Origin: Actinomycetota bacterium
Lineage (GTDB): Bacteria > Actinomycetota > UBA4738
NCBI GenBank assembly: GCA_005888465.1
Contig: VAYJ01000191.1
Location: 1 to 9,660, forward strand
Direction: 5' to 3'
DNA length: 9,660 bases
Shown here: positions 1 through 6,706 of the stretch, piece by piece
How the letters are laid out: each line of letters begins with the position of its first letter
Position numbering within the stretch: position 1 is the stretch's first letter
Translations under genes and position numbers: made by a program
The notes under the pieces: model-generated
The model's database searches: none
What the model saw: only the letters and a program-made list of their open reading frames with translations
What the model was told of the DNA's origin: nothing

Positions 1-551
1 GGTGAGGGCGATGGCGATTCCGAGGGACTCGGCGACGGCGACTCGGACGGCGAGGGGCTCGGCGACGGCGACTCGGACGGTGAGGGGCTGGGGCTCCCGC
101 TCGGTGACGGCGACGGGCTCTCGCTCGCGGACGGGCTGGGCGAGGGTGACGCGGACGGTGAGGGCGACTCCGACGGTGAGGGTGAGGGAGACGGGCCAAC
201 GATGAGCGTCCCCGTCATCCCGATGGCGAAGTGGAACGTGCAGATGAACGGGTAGGACCCCGGCGTCAGGTCGATGGACAGGGTCTGCGTCTGGCCCGGG
301 TCGTTCACGATGTCGATGCCCTCGTCGGAGATCGTGAACGTGTGCGGCGAATCCGTCGCGTCGTTCGCGATCGAGAGCGTGTCGCCCTGCACCACGTTCA
401 CCGTCGAGGGCGTGAACTCGAAGTCGGTCTGCGTGACCGTCACGGTGTCCGCCTCGCTCCGGCCGGTCCCGAGCGCGGCAACGCCCACGAGCACGGCGAA
501 CAGGAGCAATGCAGCCGCCCATGGGAGGGCCACCTGCTTTCCCCGTCTCAT
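1..551 (-). CDS. Secreted cupredoxin (plastocyanin-like) with Ser/Pro/Glu repeat tail; C-terminus outside window
   Basis: This is a small type 1 copper protein, probably an electron carrier or copper binder outside the cell. It opens with a signal peptide: MRRGKQ, then a hydrophobic stretch at about residues 7-28, with likely cleavage after Ala34. A single cupredoxin domain follows at about 35-119. The copper ligands are visible: His70 (in SPHTF) and the cluster CTFHFAIGM, giving Cys104, His107 and Met112. This C-x2-H-x4-M spacing is that of plastocyanin and pseudoazurin. From residue 120 the protein is almost only Ser, Pro and Glu, partly as a 10-residue repeat SPSPSESPSP, and it is still open at the left edge (183 complete codons). 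Such tails are usually flexible wall-spanning linkers, and something may follow outside the window. The ATG has a good Shine-Dalgarno sequence (561-569). The gene lies 57 bp after the RNase H gene on the same strand. The redox partner is unknown. Confidence 0.88.
   Translation of the reverse strand, partial: MRRGKQVALPWAAALLLFAVLVGVAALGTGRSEADTVTVTQTDFEFTPSTVNVVQGDTLSIANDATDSPHTFTISDEGIDIVNDPGQTQTLSIDLTPGSYPFICTFHFAIGMTGTLIVGPSPSPSPSESPSPSASPSPSPSASESPSPSPSGSPSPSPSESPSPSPSPSESPSPSPSESPSPS
3..190 (-). repeat. Imperfect 30-bp tandem repeat encoding SPSPSESPSP
   Basis: Positions 31-60 and 61-90 are near-identical 30-bp units (two differences by eye). Positions 1-30 are a more diverged copy, and the remainder up to about 190 is degenerate GGCGA/GGTGA-type sequence. 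The unit length is a multiple of three and lies in frame within the cupredoxin gene, so copy-number change would lengthen or shorten the Ser/Pro tail without a frameshift. The Arg/Thr-rich plus-strand reading frame over it is only a shadow. Confidence 0.75.
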
Positions 552-560
552 GCGAACGCG

Positions 561-569
561 ATCCTTCCT
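561..569 (-). promoter_or_regulatory. Ribosome binding site of the cupredoxin gene
   Basis: On the minus strand this reads AGGAAGGAT, 9 nt before the ATG at 551. It fixes the cupredoxin start directly before the charged n-region of the signal peptide. Confidence 0.7.
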
Positions 570-608
570 GGGAAACGGGCGTGTCGGCGTGACGGCCGGT
601 CACGGGTA

Positions 609-1040
609 CTACGGACGGGACCCCGAGGGGGTTTGCGCCCCCGAGCGGAGCCATTCGTCCACGCCCTGGTTCGCCAGGCGGTCGGCTTCACGATTGCGCT
701 CGCGCGGCACGTGCTCGTAGCGGATCGAACGAAACCCACTCGTCAGATCGCGAACCTCCGCATGAAGCTCGATGAGCCTCGCGTTGCGCACCTTGAAGCG
801 CCCGGCGAGCTGTTCGATCAGGAGCTTGCTGTCCGAACGCAGCAGCACGGCGGTGGCCCCCAGCGCGCGCGCCCGCCGGAGGCCCTCGATCGCGGCGCGG
901 TACTCCGCGACGTTGTTCGTCGCGATCCCGATCCCCTCCCCCACCTCGGCCAGGCGCCGCCCGCGGGTGTCCTGCACGACGAAGCCGATCCCGGCGGGCC
1001 CGGGGTTCCCCCTGGCCGCGCCGTCGCTGCTGACGATCAC
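609..1040 (-). CDS. rnhA: Ribonuclease HI
   Basis: RNase HI cleaves the RNA strand of RNA-DNA hybrids in the cytoplasm, removing primers and R-loops. At 143 residues it is a single RNase H domain. The four acidic metal-binding residues are visible: Asp6 in SSDGAARGNPGP, Glu46 in NNVAEYRA, Asp70 in LRSDSKLL and Asp120 in NREADRLAN. The start is GTG at 1040, overlapping the TGA of the upstream zinc-ribbon gene by 4 nt (GTGA, 1037-1040), so the two are probably translationally coupled. In mycobacteria the neighbouring pair Rv2229c-Rv2228c has the same order, but Rv2228c carries an extra C-terminal phosphatase domain. Here there is no such fusion and the protein ends shortly after the RNase H fold. 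The family call is firm. The symbol is given by family, since the sequence resembles the short bacterial/archaeal type as much as E. coli RnhA. Confidence 0.93.
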   Translation of the reverse strand: MIVSSDGAARGNPGPAGIGFVVQDTRGRRLAEVGEGIGIATNNVAEYRAAIEGLRRARALGATAVLLRSDSKLLIEQLAGRFKVRNARLIELHAEVRDLTSGFRSIRYEHVPRERNREADRLANQGVDEWLRSGAQTPSGSRP

Positions 1041-1747
1041 CGAGCGATCAGGATCCGCCGGCAGTGCTCACACCTCCAGATGCCGTCGTCTCGTTTCAGC
1101 CGGTCGAGGTACACCGGTGACAGCTGCTGGTGGCAGCCCTGGCACACGCCGGCGACGAGCGCGGCCGCGCCGACACCCTGCTTCTGGCGGCGGAGGTCCC
1201 CGTAGAGGACGAGCAGCTCAGGATCGATCTCCGCCGCGGCGGCCTCACGTTCCCGCACCCGGTCCTCGAGCTGCCGGCTGACGTCGACCAGTTCGCGGGC
1301 CGTGGTCGACTCGAGCAGCGCGATGCGTTCGCGCGCAGCCGTCGCCTCGGCCTCGGCGCCCGGCACGCGGCCCTCGAGCTCCTCGCGCTCCTCCATGCGT
1401 TCGAGCAGCTGATCCTCGATCCGCGACTTGCGCGACAGGATCCCCTGCACCTCGTGCTCGATGGACTGCAACTCCTTCGGGTTCGCGACGCTCCCGTCGT
1501 ACAGCCGCGCGCGTTCGGCATCGACCTTCCGCTGCAAGGAGTCGACATCCGACTCGAGCCGGCGCTGCTCACGGGTGGTGGCGTCCAGCGCGAGCTTCAG
1601 CTCGCCGAGGCCGGCCTCCGCACGATCGAGCACCAGGCGAGCATCGGCGAGCTCGGCCGCCCCTTCGAGCTGGTTCCGCCGGGTCCCCAACCGGTCGATC
1701 GTGGTGTCGAGCGCCTGCAGTTCCAGCAGCTTGAGTGGCGCGCTCAC
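1037..1747 (-). CDS. C4 zinc-ribbon coiled-coil protein (COG1579/CdsZ-like)
   Basis: From the GTG at 1747 the product is 236 residues. Most of it is a long charged, heptad-like coiled-coil hairpin (about residues 5-185). The loop carries the family motif LYDGSVANPKELQSIEHEV at about 82-100. A C-terminal zinc ribbon follows, with CQGC (Cys202, Cys205) and CEHC (Cys226, Cys229). The family is widespread and cytoplasmic. Chlamydial CdsZ has been described as a chaperone-like factor, but the general role is unclear, and a nucleic-acid or protein scaffold is plausible from the fold. An in-frame ATG exists at 1834, but it would add 29 poorly coding residues, run across the divergent spacer and overlap the start of the opposite gene, so I prefer GTG 1747 (start of VSAPLKLLELQ). 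It is first in a unit with RNase H (4-nt overlap) and perhaps the cupredoxin. Confidence 0.88.
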   Translation of the reverse strand: MSAPLKLLELQALDTTIDRLGTRRNQLEGAAELADARLVLDRAEAGLGELKLALDATTREQRRLESDVDSLQRKVDAERARLYDGSVANPKELQSIEHEVQGILSRKSRIEDQLLERMEEREELEGRVPGAEAEATAARERIALLESTTARELVDVSRQLEDRVREREAAAAEIDPELLVLYGDLRRQKQGVGAAALVAGVCQGCHQQLSPVYLDRLKRDDGIWRCEHCRRILIAR

Positions 1748-1777
1748 GAGGCGATAGCTTCCCACATCGCACGCGGC

Positions 1778-1807
1778 TTGCTCGGGCCGGGCGATCGGCC
1801 ATAGAGT
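1778..1807 (+). promoter_or_regulatory. Candidate promoter of the DUF4234-like gene
   Basis: TTGCTC (1778-1783) and TAGAGT (1802-1807) are 18 bp apart in the 85-bp spacer between two divergent genes. This would place the transcript start about 20 nt before the ATG at 1833. The match to the sigma-70 consensus is moderate (3/6 and 4/6). A 5-bp inverted repeat (GGCCG/CGGCC, 1785-1800) lies in the spacer between the two boxes. Confidence 0.35.
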
Positions 1808-1832
1808 GGATCGACCAGCTTGAGGGGGATCC

Positions 1833-2273
1833 ATGGCAGAGATCGTGACGATCGAGGGACAACCGTACGTCCGCCGAAGCCCATGGGTGAGCTGGCTCCT
1901 GATCTTCCCGACGCTCGGCGTCTATTACTTCGTTTGGTTCTACAAGCTCCACGAGGAGGCGAAGCAGTACCTCCAAGACGAGACGATCCGGCCCGGGCTC
2001 ATGACGTTCTCGCAGTTCATCCCCATCTGGAACTGGGTCACGATCTACCGATTCGCCGAGCACATCGGCGCCACGCAGCGGCGGGCGGGCGCCGAGGAGA
2101 CCGTGGAGCCGATCCTGGGCCTCGTCCTCGCGTTCGTCGCGTCGCTGCACGTCGTCTACCTCCAGAGCGAGTTCAACAAAGCGATCGAGGCGGCCCTCGC
2201 GGCCGCCGTCCGCGGGACGCCGACGCCGCCATCGACTCCCCCGGCTGTCCCGCCACCGCCGCCCGCGCGGTAG
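1833..2273 (+). CDS. DUF4234-like small membrane protein
   Basis: The product is 146 residues. The N-terminal part is typical of DUF4234 proteins: a basic residue pair before a hydrophobic segment (SPWVSWLLIFPTLGVYYFVW, about 18-37), followed by YKLHEEAKQYLQDE. A semi-hydrophobic stretch at about 58-72 (FSQFIPIWNWVTIYRF) and a clear membrane segment at about 92-110 follow. The C-terminus (about 129-146) is a Pro/Thr-rich tail ending PPPPPAR. The function of DUF4234 proteins is not known; they are small integral membrane proteins. The ATG has a strong upstream AGGGGG (1823-1828), although the spacing is short at 4 nt. The next gene begins 10 bp after the stop, so the two are likely co-transcribed, but the sequence shows no functional link. 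The domain assignment is from motif resemblance only. Confidence 0.75.
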   Translation: MAEIVTIEGQPYVRRSPWVSWLLIFPTLGVYYFVWFYKLHEEAKQYLQDETIRPGLMTFSQFIPIWNWVTIYRFAEHIGATQRRAGAEETVEPILGLVLAFVASLHVVYLQSEFNKAIEAALAAAVRGTPTPPSTPPAVPPPPPAR

Positions 2274-2283
2274 CTCCCGGTCC

Positions 2284-3816
2284 GTGAGCGCCCGACGCTT
2301 CCCGAAGGCCTGCGTCGCGTCGCCGCATCACCTCGCGACCGCCGTGGGGAGGGATGTCCTCGCGACCGGTGGGAACGCGATGGACGCCGCGATCGCCACG
2401 AACCTCGCGCTCGGCGTTGTCGCCCCATACCTCTGCGGCTACGGCGGAGACCTGTTCGCGATCGTGGCGGGCCGCGGCGCCGTGGTGGGCTACAACGGGT
2501 CCGGCCGAGCTCCTGCGGCCGCAACCCCGGAGGCGGTTGGCGAGGCCACCGGTCAGGACATCATGCCGACGTTCGGGCCGCTCACCGTCACCGTCCCCGG
2601 GGCCGTGGCGGGCTGGTTCGATCTGCTGGCGCGCTTCGGGAACCGAACGTTCGCCGAGCTGGCGGGTCCGTCGATCCGGCTCGCCGACGAGGGGTTCGCC
2701 CTCTCGGAGATGGCCGCCGCGAGCATCGCCCGCGCGAAGGCTCGGTTCGAGGGGAAGACCGACTGGCTCGCCGTGTACGGCGACGCGCAGCCCGGAAGGG
2801 CGCTGCGCCAGACCGGCCTCGCGAGCGCCATCCGGCTCCTCGCCGCCGAAGGGCCCGACGCGTTCTATCGAGGTCCGATCGCTGGAGCGATCATCGCGTT
2901 CCTGGACTCGCACGGAGGGCTGCTGGCGGCCGAGGACCTGGCGGCGCACCACGGCGACTGGGTCGAGCCCCTCGTCGGCGCGTACCGTAACGTCGAGGTC
3001 CTGGAGCTCCCACCCAACACCCAGGGGGCGACCGTGCTCGAGGCGCTCGGCATCCTCGAGGATGGCGGCCCGCTGCCACCCGATGGGGCAGAACGCCAAC
3101 ACCTGCTCATCGAGGCGACGAAGCTCGCGCTCTCCGACCGGGACGCGGACGCGATGCATGTCGACGTGCACGAGCTTCTCTCCGATGGCCGGGTTGCCGA
3201 GCGGGGGCGACGGTTCGATCCCGGCCGCTCCGGCGCCCCCGTCGCCGGGCGCGTCTCTTCCGGCGGGACCGCGTACTGCTGCGCCGCGGACGCGGACGGC
3301 ATGCTCGTCTCCCTCATCCAGTCGAACTGGATGGGGTTCGGGTCCGGCATGACGGTGCCCGGCTGGGGCATCAACCTGCATAACCGCGGCGCCTACTTCT
3401 CGCTCGAGGCCGGTCACGCCAACGTCATCGCGCCGGGGAAGCGGACCCTCCACACGCTGATCCCCGGCCTCGCCGTGCGCGACGGCCGCCCGTGGCTCGC
3501 GTTCGGCTCGATGGGCGGCGACGGCCAGGCCCAGACGCACGTCCAGCTCCTGGCGCGTCTCATCGACGACGGCCAGGACCCGCAGACGGCGATCGATGCG
3601 CCGCGGTGGTTCGTCTCGCCCGCGACGTGGTCGGTCACGGGCGAGTCCCGCTTCGACGCCGGCGTCCTCGACGGCCTCCGGGCGCGCGGACACGAGCTCA
3701 TGGTGACGGGCCCCTTCGACCCGGTGATGGGGCACGCGCATGCGATCGTGGTGACCGGCGACGGGTACCTAGGCGGGACAGACCCACGGGCCGAGGGGGC
3801 CGTGCTCGGGTTCTGA
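2284..3816 (+). CDS. Gamma-glutamyltransferase-family Ntn hydrolase
   Basis: At 510 residues this is full length for the GGT family (PF01019). These enzymes are made as one chain that cuts itself at a Thr, which becomes the N-terminal nucleophile of the small subunit. They hydrolyse or transfer gamma-glutamyl groups from glutathione and related amides. The cut should be Gly328/Thr329 in SSGGTAYCCAADADGMLVS. Supporting motifs are ATGGNAMDAAIATNLALGVV (about 27-46), GYGGDLFA (52-59), LIQSNWMGFGSG (344-355), NLHNRGAYF (364-372), PGKRTLHTLIP (384-394) and GSMGGDGQAQ (408-417). These resemble the cytoplasmic YwrD-like subgroup, and there is no signal peptide, unlike periplasmic GGTs. True substrate could be glutathione, a gamma-glutamyl peptide or another amide, as in related acylases. 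The start is GTG at 2284, with no good Shine-Dalgarno but only 10 bp after the previous stop, so translation may be coupled. Confidence 0.92.
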   Translation: MSARRFPKACVASPHHLATAVGRDVLATGGNAMDAAIATNLALGVVAPYLCGYGGDLFAIVAGRGAVVGYNGSGRAPAAATPEAVGEATGQDIMPTFGPLTVTVPGAVAGWFDLLARFGNRTFAELAGPSIRLADEGFALSEMAAASIARAKARFEGKTDWLAVYGDAQPGRALRQTGLASAIRLLAAEGPDAFYRGPIAGAIIAFLDSHGGLLAAEDLAAHHGDWVEPLVGAYRNVEVLELPPNTQGATVLEALGILEDGGPLPPDGAERQHLLIEATKLALSDRDADAMHVDVHELLSDGRVAERGRRFDPGRSGAPVAGRVSSGGTAYCCAADADGMLVSLIQSNWMGFGSGMTVPGWGINLHNRGAYFSLEAGHANVIAPGKRTLHTLIPGLAVRDGRPWLAFGSMGGDGQAQTHVQLLARLIDDGQDPQTAIDAPRWFVSPATWSVTGESRFDAGVLDGLRARGHELMVTGPFDPVMGHAHAIVVTGDGYLGGTDPRAEGAVLGF

Positions 3817-3822
3817 CCGCGT

Positions 3823-3849
3823 TTTTCAACCGCCGCTCGAGCCTGTAAT
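3823..3849 (+). promoter_or_regulatory. Candidate promoter of the ABC exporter operon
   Basis: TTTTCA (3823-3828) and TGTAAT (3844-3849) lie 15 bp apart just after the GGT stop; using TTTTTC (3822-3827) gives 16 bp. The -10 matches consensus at 5/6, which stands out in this GC-rich DNA, while the -35 is weaker. A start near 3856 would give a leader of about 150 nt before the ATG at 4008. Confidence 0.35.
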
Positions 3850-3864
3850 CTGGCTCCTGCGCGA

Positions 3865-3886
3865 GGTCCGGGCGGCGGCTCGGACC
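3865..3886 (+). other. Stem-loop in ABC operon leader (or GGT 3' end)
   Basis: GGTCCGGGC and GCTCGGACC can pair as a 9-bp stem with one G-U pair and a GGCG loop. No T-run follows, so it is not a classical intrinsic terminator. It sits either at the very 5' end of the exporter leader or about 50 bp after the GGT stop, where it could act as a 3'-end stabilising structure. Confidence 0.45.
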
Positions 3887-3918
3887 CGACGTGCTCCGGC
3901 GGCCGACACTGATCAGCA

Positions 3919-3934
3919 GCAGGCTGTTGCCTGC
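3919..3934 (+). other. Second stem-loop in ABC operon leader
   Basis: GCAGGC and GCCTGC form a perfect 6-bp stem around the loop TGTT. It lies about 70 bp before the exporter start, between the first hairpin and the ribosome binding site, and does not overlap the latter. I do not recognise a known riboswitch here. Confidence 0.4.
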
Positions 3935-3995
3935 CCACGCCCGGTTCTCAAGCCGCCGGGCCTCGAGAGTTCCCGATCGACGACATCAGCAGGGC

Positions 3996-4001
3996 AAGGA
4001 G
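3996..4001 (+). promoter_or_regulatory. Ribosome binding site of the first ABC exporter gene
   Basis: AAGGAG stands 6 nt before the ATG at 4008. It decides the start: the frame is open back to a GTG at 3891, but the 39 residues this would add are Arg/Ser/Pro-rich and have no comparable ribosome binding site. Confidence 0.75.
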
Positions 4002-4007
4002 CGAGGC

Positions 4008-5759
4008 ATGAGAGACCGATCGAGCGTCTTGGTGCGCGGCTTGCGCATCCTGCGCTCGTACATCGCCACGCACCCGCTGCCGTTCACCATCGCCGTGACC
4101 GGCGCGGCGGTGTACGCGGCGGCCACGATCGGGACCACGGTCGTCCTCGGCAGGATCACGGACCACGTGCTCCGGCCCGCGTTCGAGCATGGGGTGAGCT
4201 GGGCCACCATCGCGTGGGCGGCCGCCGCCATCATCGGCGTGGGCTTCGTCAGGGCCGCGGGGATCGCCGTGCGCCGGTACTTCGCCGGGATGACCGGTTT
4301 CAGGATGCAGCGAACGCTCAGGACCCGCATCGTCGACCGGTACCGAGAGCTGCCCCTGGCCTTCCATCGGGCCCACCCGACCGGGGAGCTCATCGCGCAC
4401 GCCGAGTCGGACGTGGACGCAGCCACCGAGGTGCTGAACCCATTGCCCTGGTCGACCGCCGTCGTGCTCCTGATGGTCTTCGCCGCGATCGAACTCGTCC
4501 TGACCGACCCGTTCCTGGCCGTCATCGGGATCTCCGTCCTGCCCGGCCTGGCCGTGATGAACCGCTTCTACACGCGGCGGGTCGAGGGCCCGGCCGCCCG
4601 TATCCAGGAACGCATCGGCGAGGTTTCGTCGGTTGCCCACGAGAGCATCGACGGAGCCCTGGTGGTCAAGACACTCGGGCGAGAGGAGCAGGAGGTGCAG
4701 CGCCTCGCCCAGAAGGCCGAGCATCTGCGCCAGGAGCGGGTTGCGCTCGGCTTGAATCGGGCGACCTTCGAACCCGCCCTCGACGCCCTCCCCAACATCG
4801 GCATCATCCTGGTGCTCCTCGTCGGGTCCTGGCGCGTCTCCCGCGGCGCCATCACCGTCGGGGATCTCGTCCAGATCGTCGCCCTGTTCCAGCTCGTCGC
4901 CTTCCCGCTTCGCCTGATCGGCTACGTGCTCTCGGATCTCCCTCGATCGGTGGTGAGCCGGGAGCGGCTGGAGGAGGTCTTCCAGGAGCGCACGACCCTT
5001 CCCGCGCCGACGCAGAGCCTCCACTTCCCGCCCGGGCCGATCGGCGTGTCCGTGCGGGACGTGTCCTACTCGTATCAGGGCGACCCAGTGCTCGAGCATC
5101 TCTCCTTCGACGTGGATCCGAACGAGACCGTGGCCGTGGTCGGTCCCACCGGTGTGGGCAAGAGCACCCTCGTGCAGCTCCTGGTCCGTCTGGACGATCC
5201 GGATCGCGGCGCGATCGAGCTGATGGGCGTCGACCTGCGTCACCTGGCCACCGAGGACCTGCGCACCTCGGCCGCCATCGTGCTGCAGGAGAGCTTCCTC
5301 TTCGCCACGAGCGTCCGGGAGAACTTGATCTTGGACCGCGCCGTGAGCGAGGAGGAGATGCACCAGGCCGCAGCCATCGCCCAGGCTGATGCCTTCATCA
5401 CGGCGCTGCCGAATGGGTACGCCACCGTGCTCGGCGAGCGAGGAGTGACCCTGTCGGGAGGACAACGCCAACGTGTCGCGCTGGCCCGGGCGCTGCTCGG
5501 CCGGCCGCGCCTGTTGATCCTGGACGACGCCACCTCGTCGGTCGACCCCACCGTTGAAGCCGCCATTCTGGAAGGTCTTCGTCGTGAGCTGCACACCACG
5601 TTGATCGTCGTCGCGTACCGCGTGTCAACGATCGGGCTGACCGACCGGGTCCTGTTCCTCGACGAAGGTCGGATCGTGGCTCAGGGGACGCACGAGTCCC
5701 TGCTCTCCCATCCCGCCTACGAGGCGATGGTCCGGGCATATGAGGTCGGTGCAGCGTGA
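4008..5759 (+). CDS. ABC exporter half-transporter, subunit with degenerate ATPase site
   Basis: The product is 583 residues, normal for a fused membrane domain plus NBD of the type IV exporter class (MsbA/TM287-288-like). Six membrane helices occupy about residues 25-310, with TM1 (27-50), TM2 (68-88), TM3/4 (148-183) and TM5/6 (261-307) visible. The NBD follows from about 345: Walker A GPTGVGKS (379-386), Q-loop Gln427, signature LSGGQ (482-486), Walker B LLILDD (502-507). Two key residues are altered: the catalytic Glu is Asp507, and the H-loop His is Tyr537 (VVAYRVST). The signature is canonical. This is the pattern of the degenerate partner of a heterodimeric exporter, and the next gene encodes the complementary NBD. 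The stop overlaps the next start (GTGA, 5756-5759). The substrate cannot be told from sequence; multidrug, lipid or peptide export are all possible. Confidence 0.93.
   Translation: MRDRSSVLVRGLRILRSYIATHPLPFTIAVTGAAVYAAATIGTTVVLGRITDHVLRPAFEHGVSWATIAWAAAAIIGVGFVRAAGIAVRRYFAGMTGFRMQRTLRTRIVDRYRELPLAFHRAHPTGELIAHAESDVDAATEVLNPLPWSTAVVLLMVFAAIELVLTDPFLAVIGISVLPGLAVMNRFYTRRVEGPAARIQERIGEVSSVAHESIDGALVVKTLGREEQEVQRLAQKAEHLRQERVALGLNRATFEPALDALPNIGIILVLLVGSWRVSRGAITVGDLVQIVALFQLVAFPLRLIGYVLSDLPRSVVSRERLEEVFQERTTLPAPTQSLHFPPGPIGVSVRDVSYSYQGDPVLEHLSFDVDPNETVAVVGPTGVGKSTLVQLLVRLDDPDRGAIELMGVDLRHLATEDLRTSAAIVLQESFLFATSVRENLILDRAVSEEEMHQAAAIAQADAFITALPNGYATVLGERGVTLSGGQRQRVALARALLGRPRLLILDDATSSVDPTVEAAILEGLRRELHTTLIVVAYRVSTIGLTDRVLFLDEGRIVAQGTHESLLSHPAYEAMVRAYEVGAA
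5742..5746 (+). promoter_or_regulatory. Ribosome binding site of the second ABC exporter gene
   Basis: GAGGT lies inside the end of the first ABC gene, 9 nt before the GTG at 5756, whose first bases overlap the upstream TGA. A rival start is ATG 5858, which has its own GAGGA (5846-5850) at 7-nt spacing. Confidence 0.55.
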
Positions 5760-6706
5760 GCGAGCGTGAGCCGACCCGTCGCCTGAGAGGGATCCCCGAT
5801 CGGGTTCGGCTGCTGCTGAAACGGGATCGCCTGGCCCGGGGGCGCGAGGAAGCCGCGATGGTCGAGGACGTCATCCCGCCCTCGGGCTTCGACGTGCGGA
5901 GGCCGGCGGGCGCTCGCGCGGAGGAAGCCGCGTCAAGCAGGGCCTCCCGCACCGGCGGTGCCCTGCGGGTTCTCCGCCGTGGCCTGCGGGAAAGCCCCGA
6001 GCTTCGGGCCGGGCTTGGATTCACCGTGGCCCTGTCCTTCGCATCCACGGTTGGCCGCCTTCTCGTTCCCATCCTCGTCCAGCAGGTCCTGGACAAGGGA
6101 TTCACCGGCCCCCGCGGCTTCGATTCCCGGTTCGTCGTCTCGGCCTCGAGCGTCGCCGCCCTGGTCGCGCTCCTCGTCGCCGCGGCCGGCATCACCAGCT
6201 ATCGGCGCCTGGTCAAGGCCTCGGAGGCGGCGCTGTACGGAATGCGGGTTCGAACGTTTCGCCACATCCATGCCCTCTCCCTCGCCGAACAGACGGGCGA
6301 GAAGCGCGGCGCCTTCGTAGCCCGAGTGACCGCCGATGTGGACACCATCGGGCAGTTCATGGAGTGGGGAGCGATCACGTGGATCCTCAGCCTCTCGCTC
6401 ATGACCGGTACCGCGGTGGCGATGTTCGCGTATTCGTGGCAACTTGCGCTGGTCGCGATCTTCGCCGTTGCGCCACTCGCGATGGTTCTGCGGGTGATGC
6501 AGCGAGGCATGCTCACTGCCTACGACCGGTGGCGAGCCCGCGTCGGCGAGATGCTGTCCGAGATCTCCGAGAGCGTCATGGGCGCCGCCGTGATCCGCGC
6601 CTACGGCTTGGAGGATCGCATGGACCGTCGGGTCAAGGGCGCCATCAACCGCCAGTACCGGGCACAGATGGGCAGCGCCATCTACCAGGCGCCCTCGCCG
6701 GGGTGA
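5756..6706 (+). CDS. Second ABC exporter half-transporter, 5' part (frame-broken gene)
   Basis: This is the N-terminal 316 residues of the partner half-transporter. An unusual charged, Arg/Glu-rich extension of about 75 residues precedes TM1 (LGFTVALSFASTVGRLLVPI, about 86-105). TM2 (about 128-150) and the TM3/TM4 pair (about 205-245) follow, with the usual coupling-loop sequence VARVTADVDTIGQF (about 187-200). The frame then stops at TGA 6704-6706 just after QMGSAIYQA, at the beginning of TM5. The rest of the protein continues in another frame, so this fragment alone has no ATPase domain and cannot be a transporter subunit. The start is GTG 5756 by 4-nt overlap with the previous gene; ATG 5858 would remove 34 residues of the extension. 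The 12-bp sequence GAGGAAGCCGCG occurs twice in the extension (5846-5857 and 5921-5932), encoding EEAA each time. Whether the break is real or a sequencing error cannot be decided here. Confidence 0.85.
   Translation: MSEREPTRRLRGIPDRVRLLLKRDRLARGREEAAMVEDVIPPSGFDVRRPAGARAEEAASSRASRTGGALRVLRRGLRESPELRAGLGFTVALSFASTVGRLLVPILVQQVLDKGFTGPRGFDSRFVVSASSVAALVALLVAAAGITSYRRLVKASEAALYGMRVRTFRHIHALSLAEQTGEKRGAFVARVTADVDTIGQFMEWGAITWILSLSLMTGTAVAMFAYSWQLALVAIFAVAPLAMVLRVMQRGMLTAYDRWRARVGEMLSEISESVMGAAVIRAYGLEDRMDRRVKGAINRQYRAQMGSAIYQAPSPG
6686..6706 (+). other. Frame junction in second ABC gene; probable small deletion
   Basis: Upstream coding is in the frame of 5756 and downstream coding is in the frame of 6691 (ALAGVIVVGAHFG). 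Aligned by eye with MsbA, the distance from the linker before TM5 to the TM5 end is about 10-11 residues too short, and the frame offset needs a missing length of 3n+1. A loss of about 31 or 34 nt fits both. The first frame ends GGGGTGA, where GTG 6703-6705 is the first possible restart codon in the second frame. Confidence 0.7.

Noticed and set aside
1..205. Short-period repeats that might suggest a CRISPR array or regulatory repeat
   Set aside because: There are no spacers. The periodicity is a coding Ser/Pro/Glu repeat in the minus-strand cupredoxin gene.
589..603. GTGAC/GTCAC inverted repeat after the RNase H gene as a terminator
   Set aside because: The arms are only 5 bp, there is no T-run, and the downstream cupredoxin gene follows on the same strand.
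231..1205. Plus-strand open frame of 324 codons
   Set aside because: It is antisense to RNase H and the zinc-ribbon gene, with Arg/His/Pro-rich low-quality composition and no recognisable domain.
1748..1834. ATG at 1834 as the zinc-ribbon start
   Set aside because: It overlaps the opposite gene's start codon and ribosome binding site region and adds 29 residues unlike the family.
2173..3741. Minus-strand open frame of 522 codons
   Set aside because: It mirrors the GGT gene and arises from GC-rich third codon positions. The composition is Arg/Gly/Glu-rich and no motifs are seen.
3891..4007. GTG at 3891 as the first ABC gene start
   Set aside because: The added residues are not exporter-like, and the strong AAGGAG at 3996-4001 points to ATG 4008.
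3948..5594. Minus-strand open frame of 548 codons
   Set aside because: It is antisense to the intact ABC exporter gene and shows no family motifs.
6364..6702. Treating the 3' ABC fragment as a gene starting at ATG 6364
   Set aside because: The translation of 6364-6690 in that frame is non-homologous, while the 5' fragment's frame encodes TM3-TM4 over the same bases. Homology in the second frame begins only near 6691.
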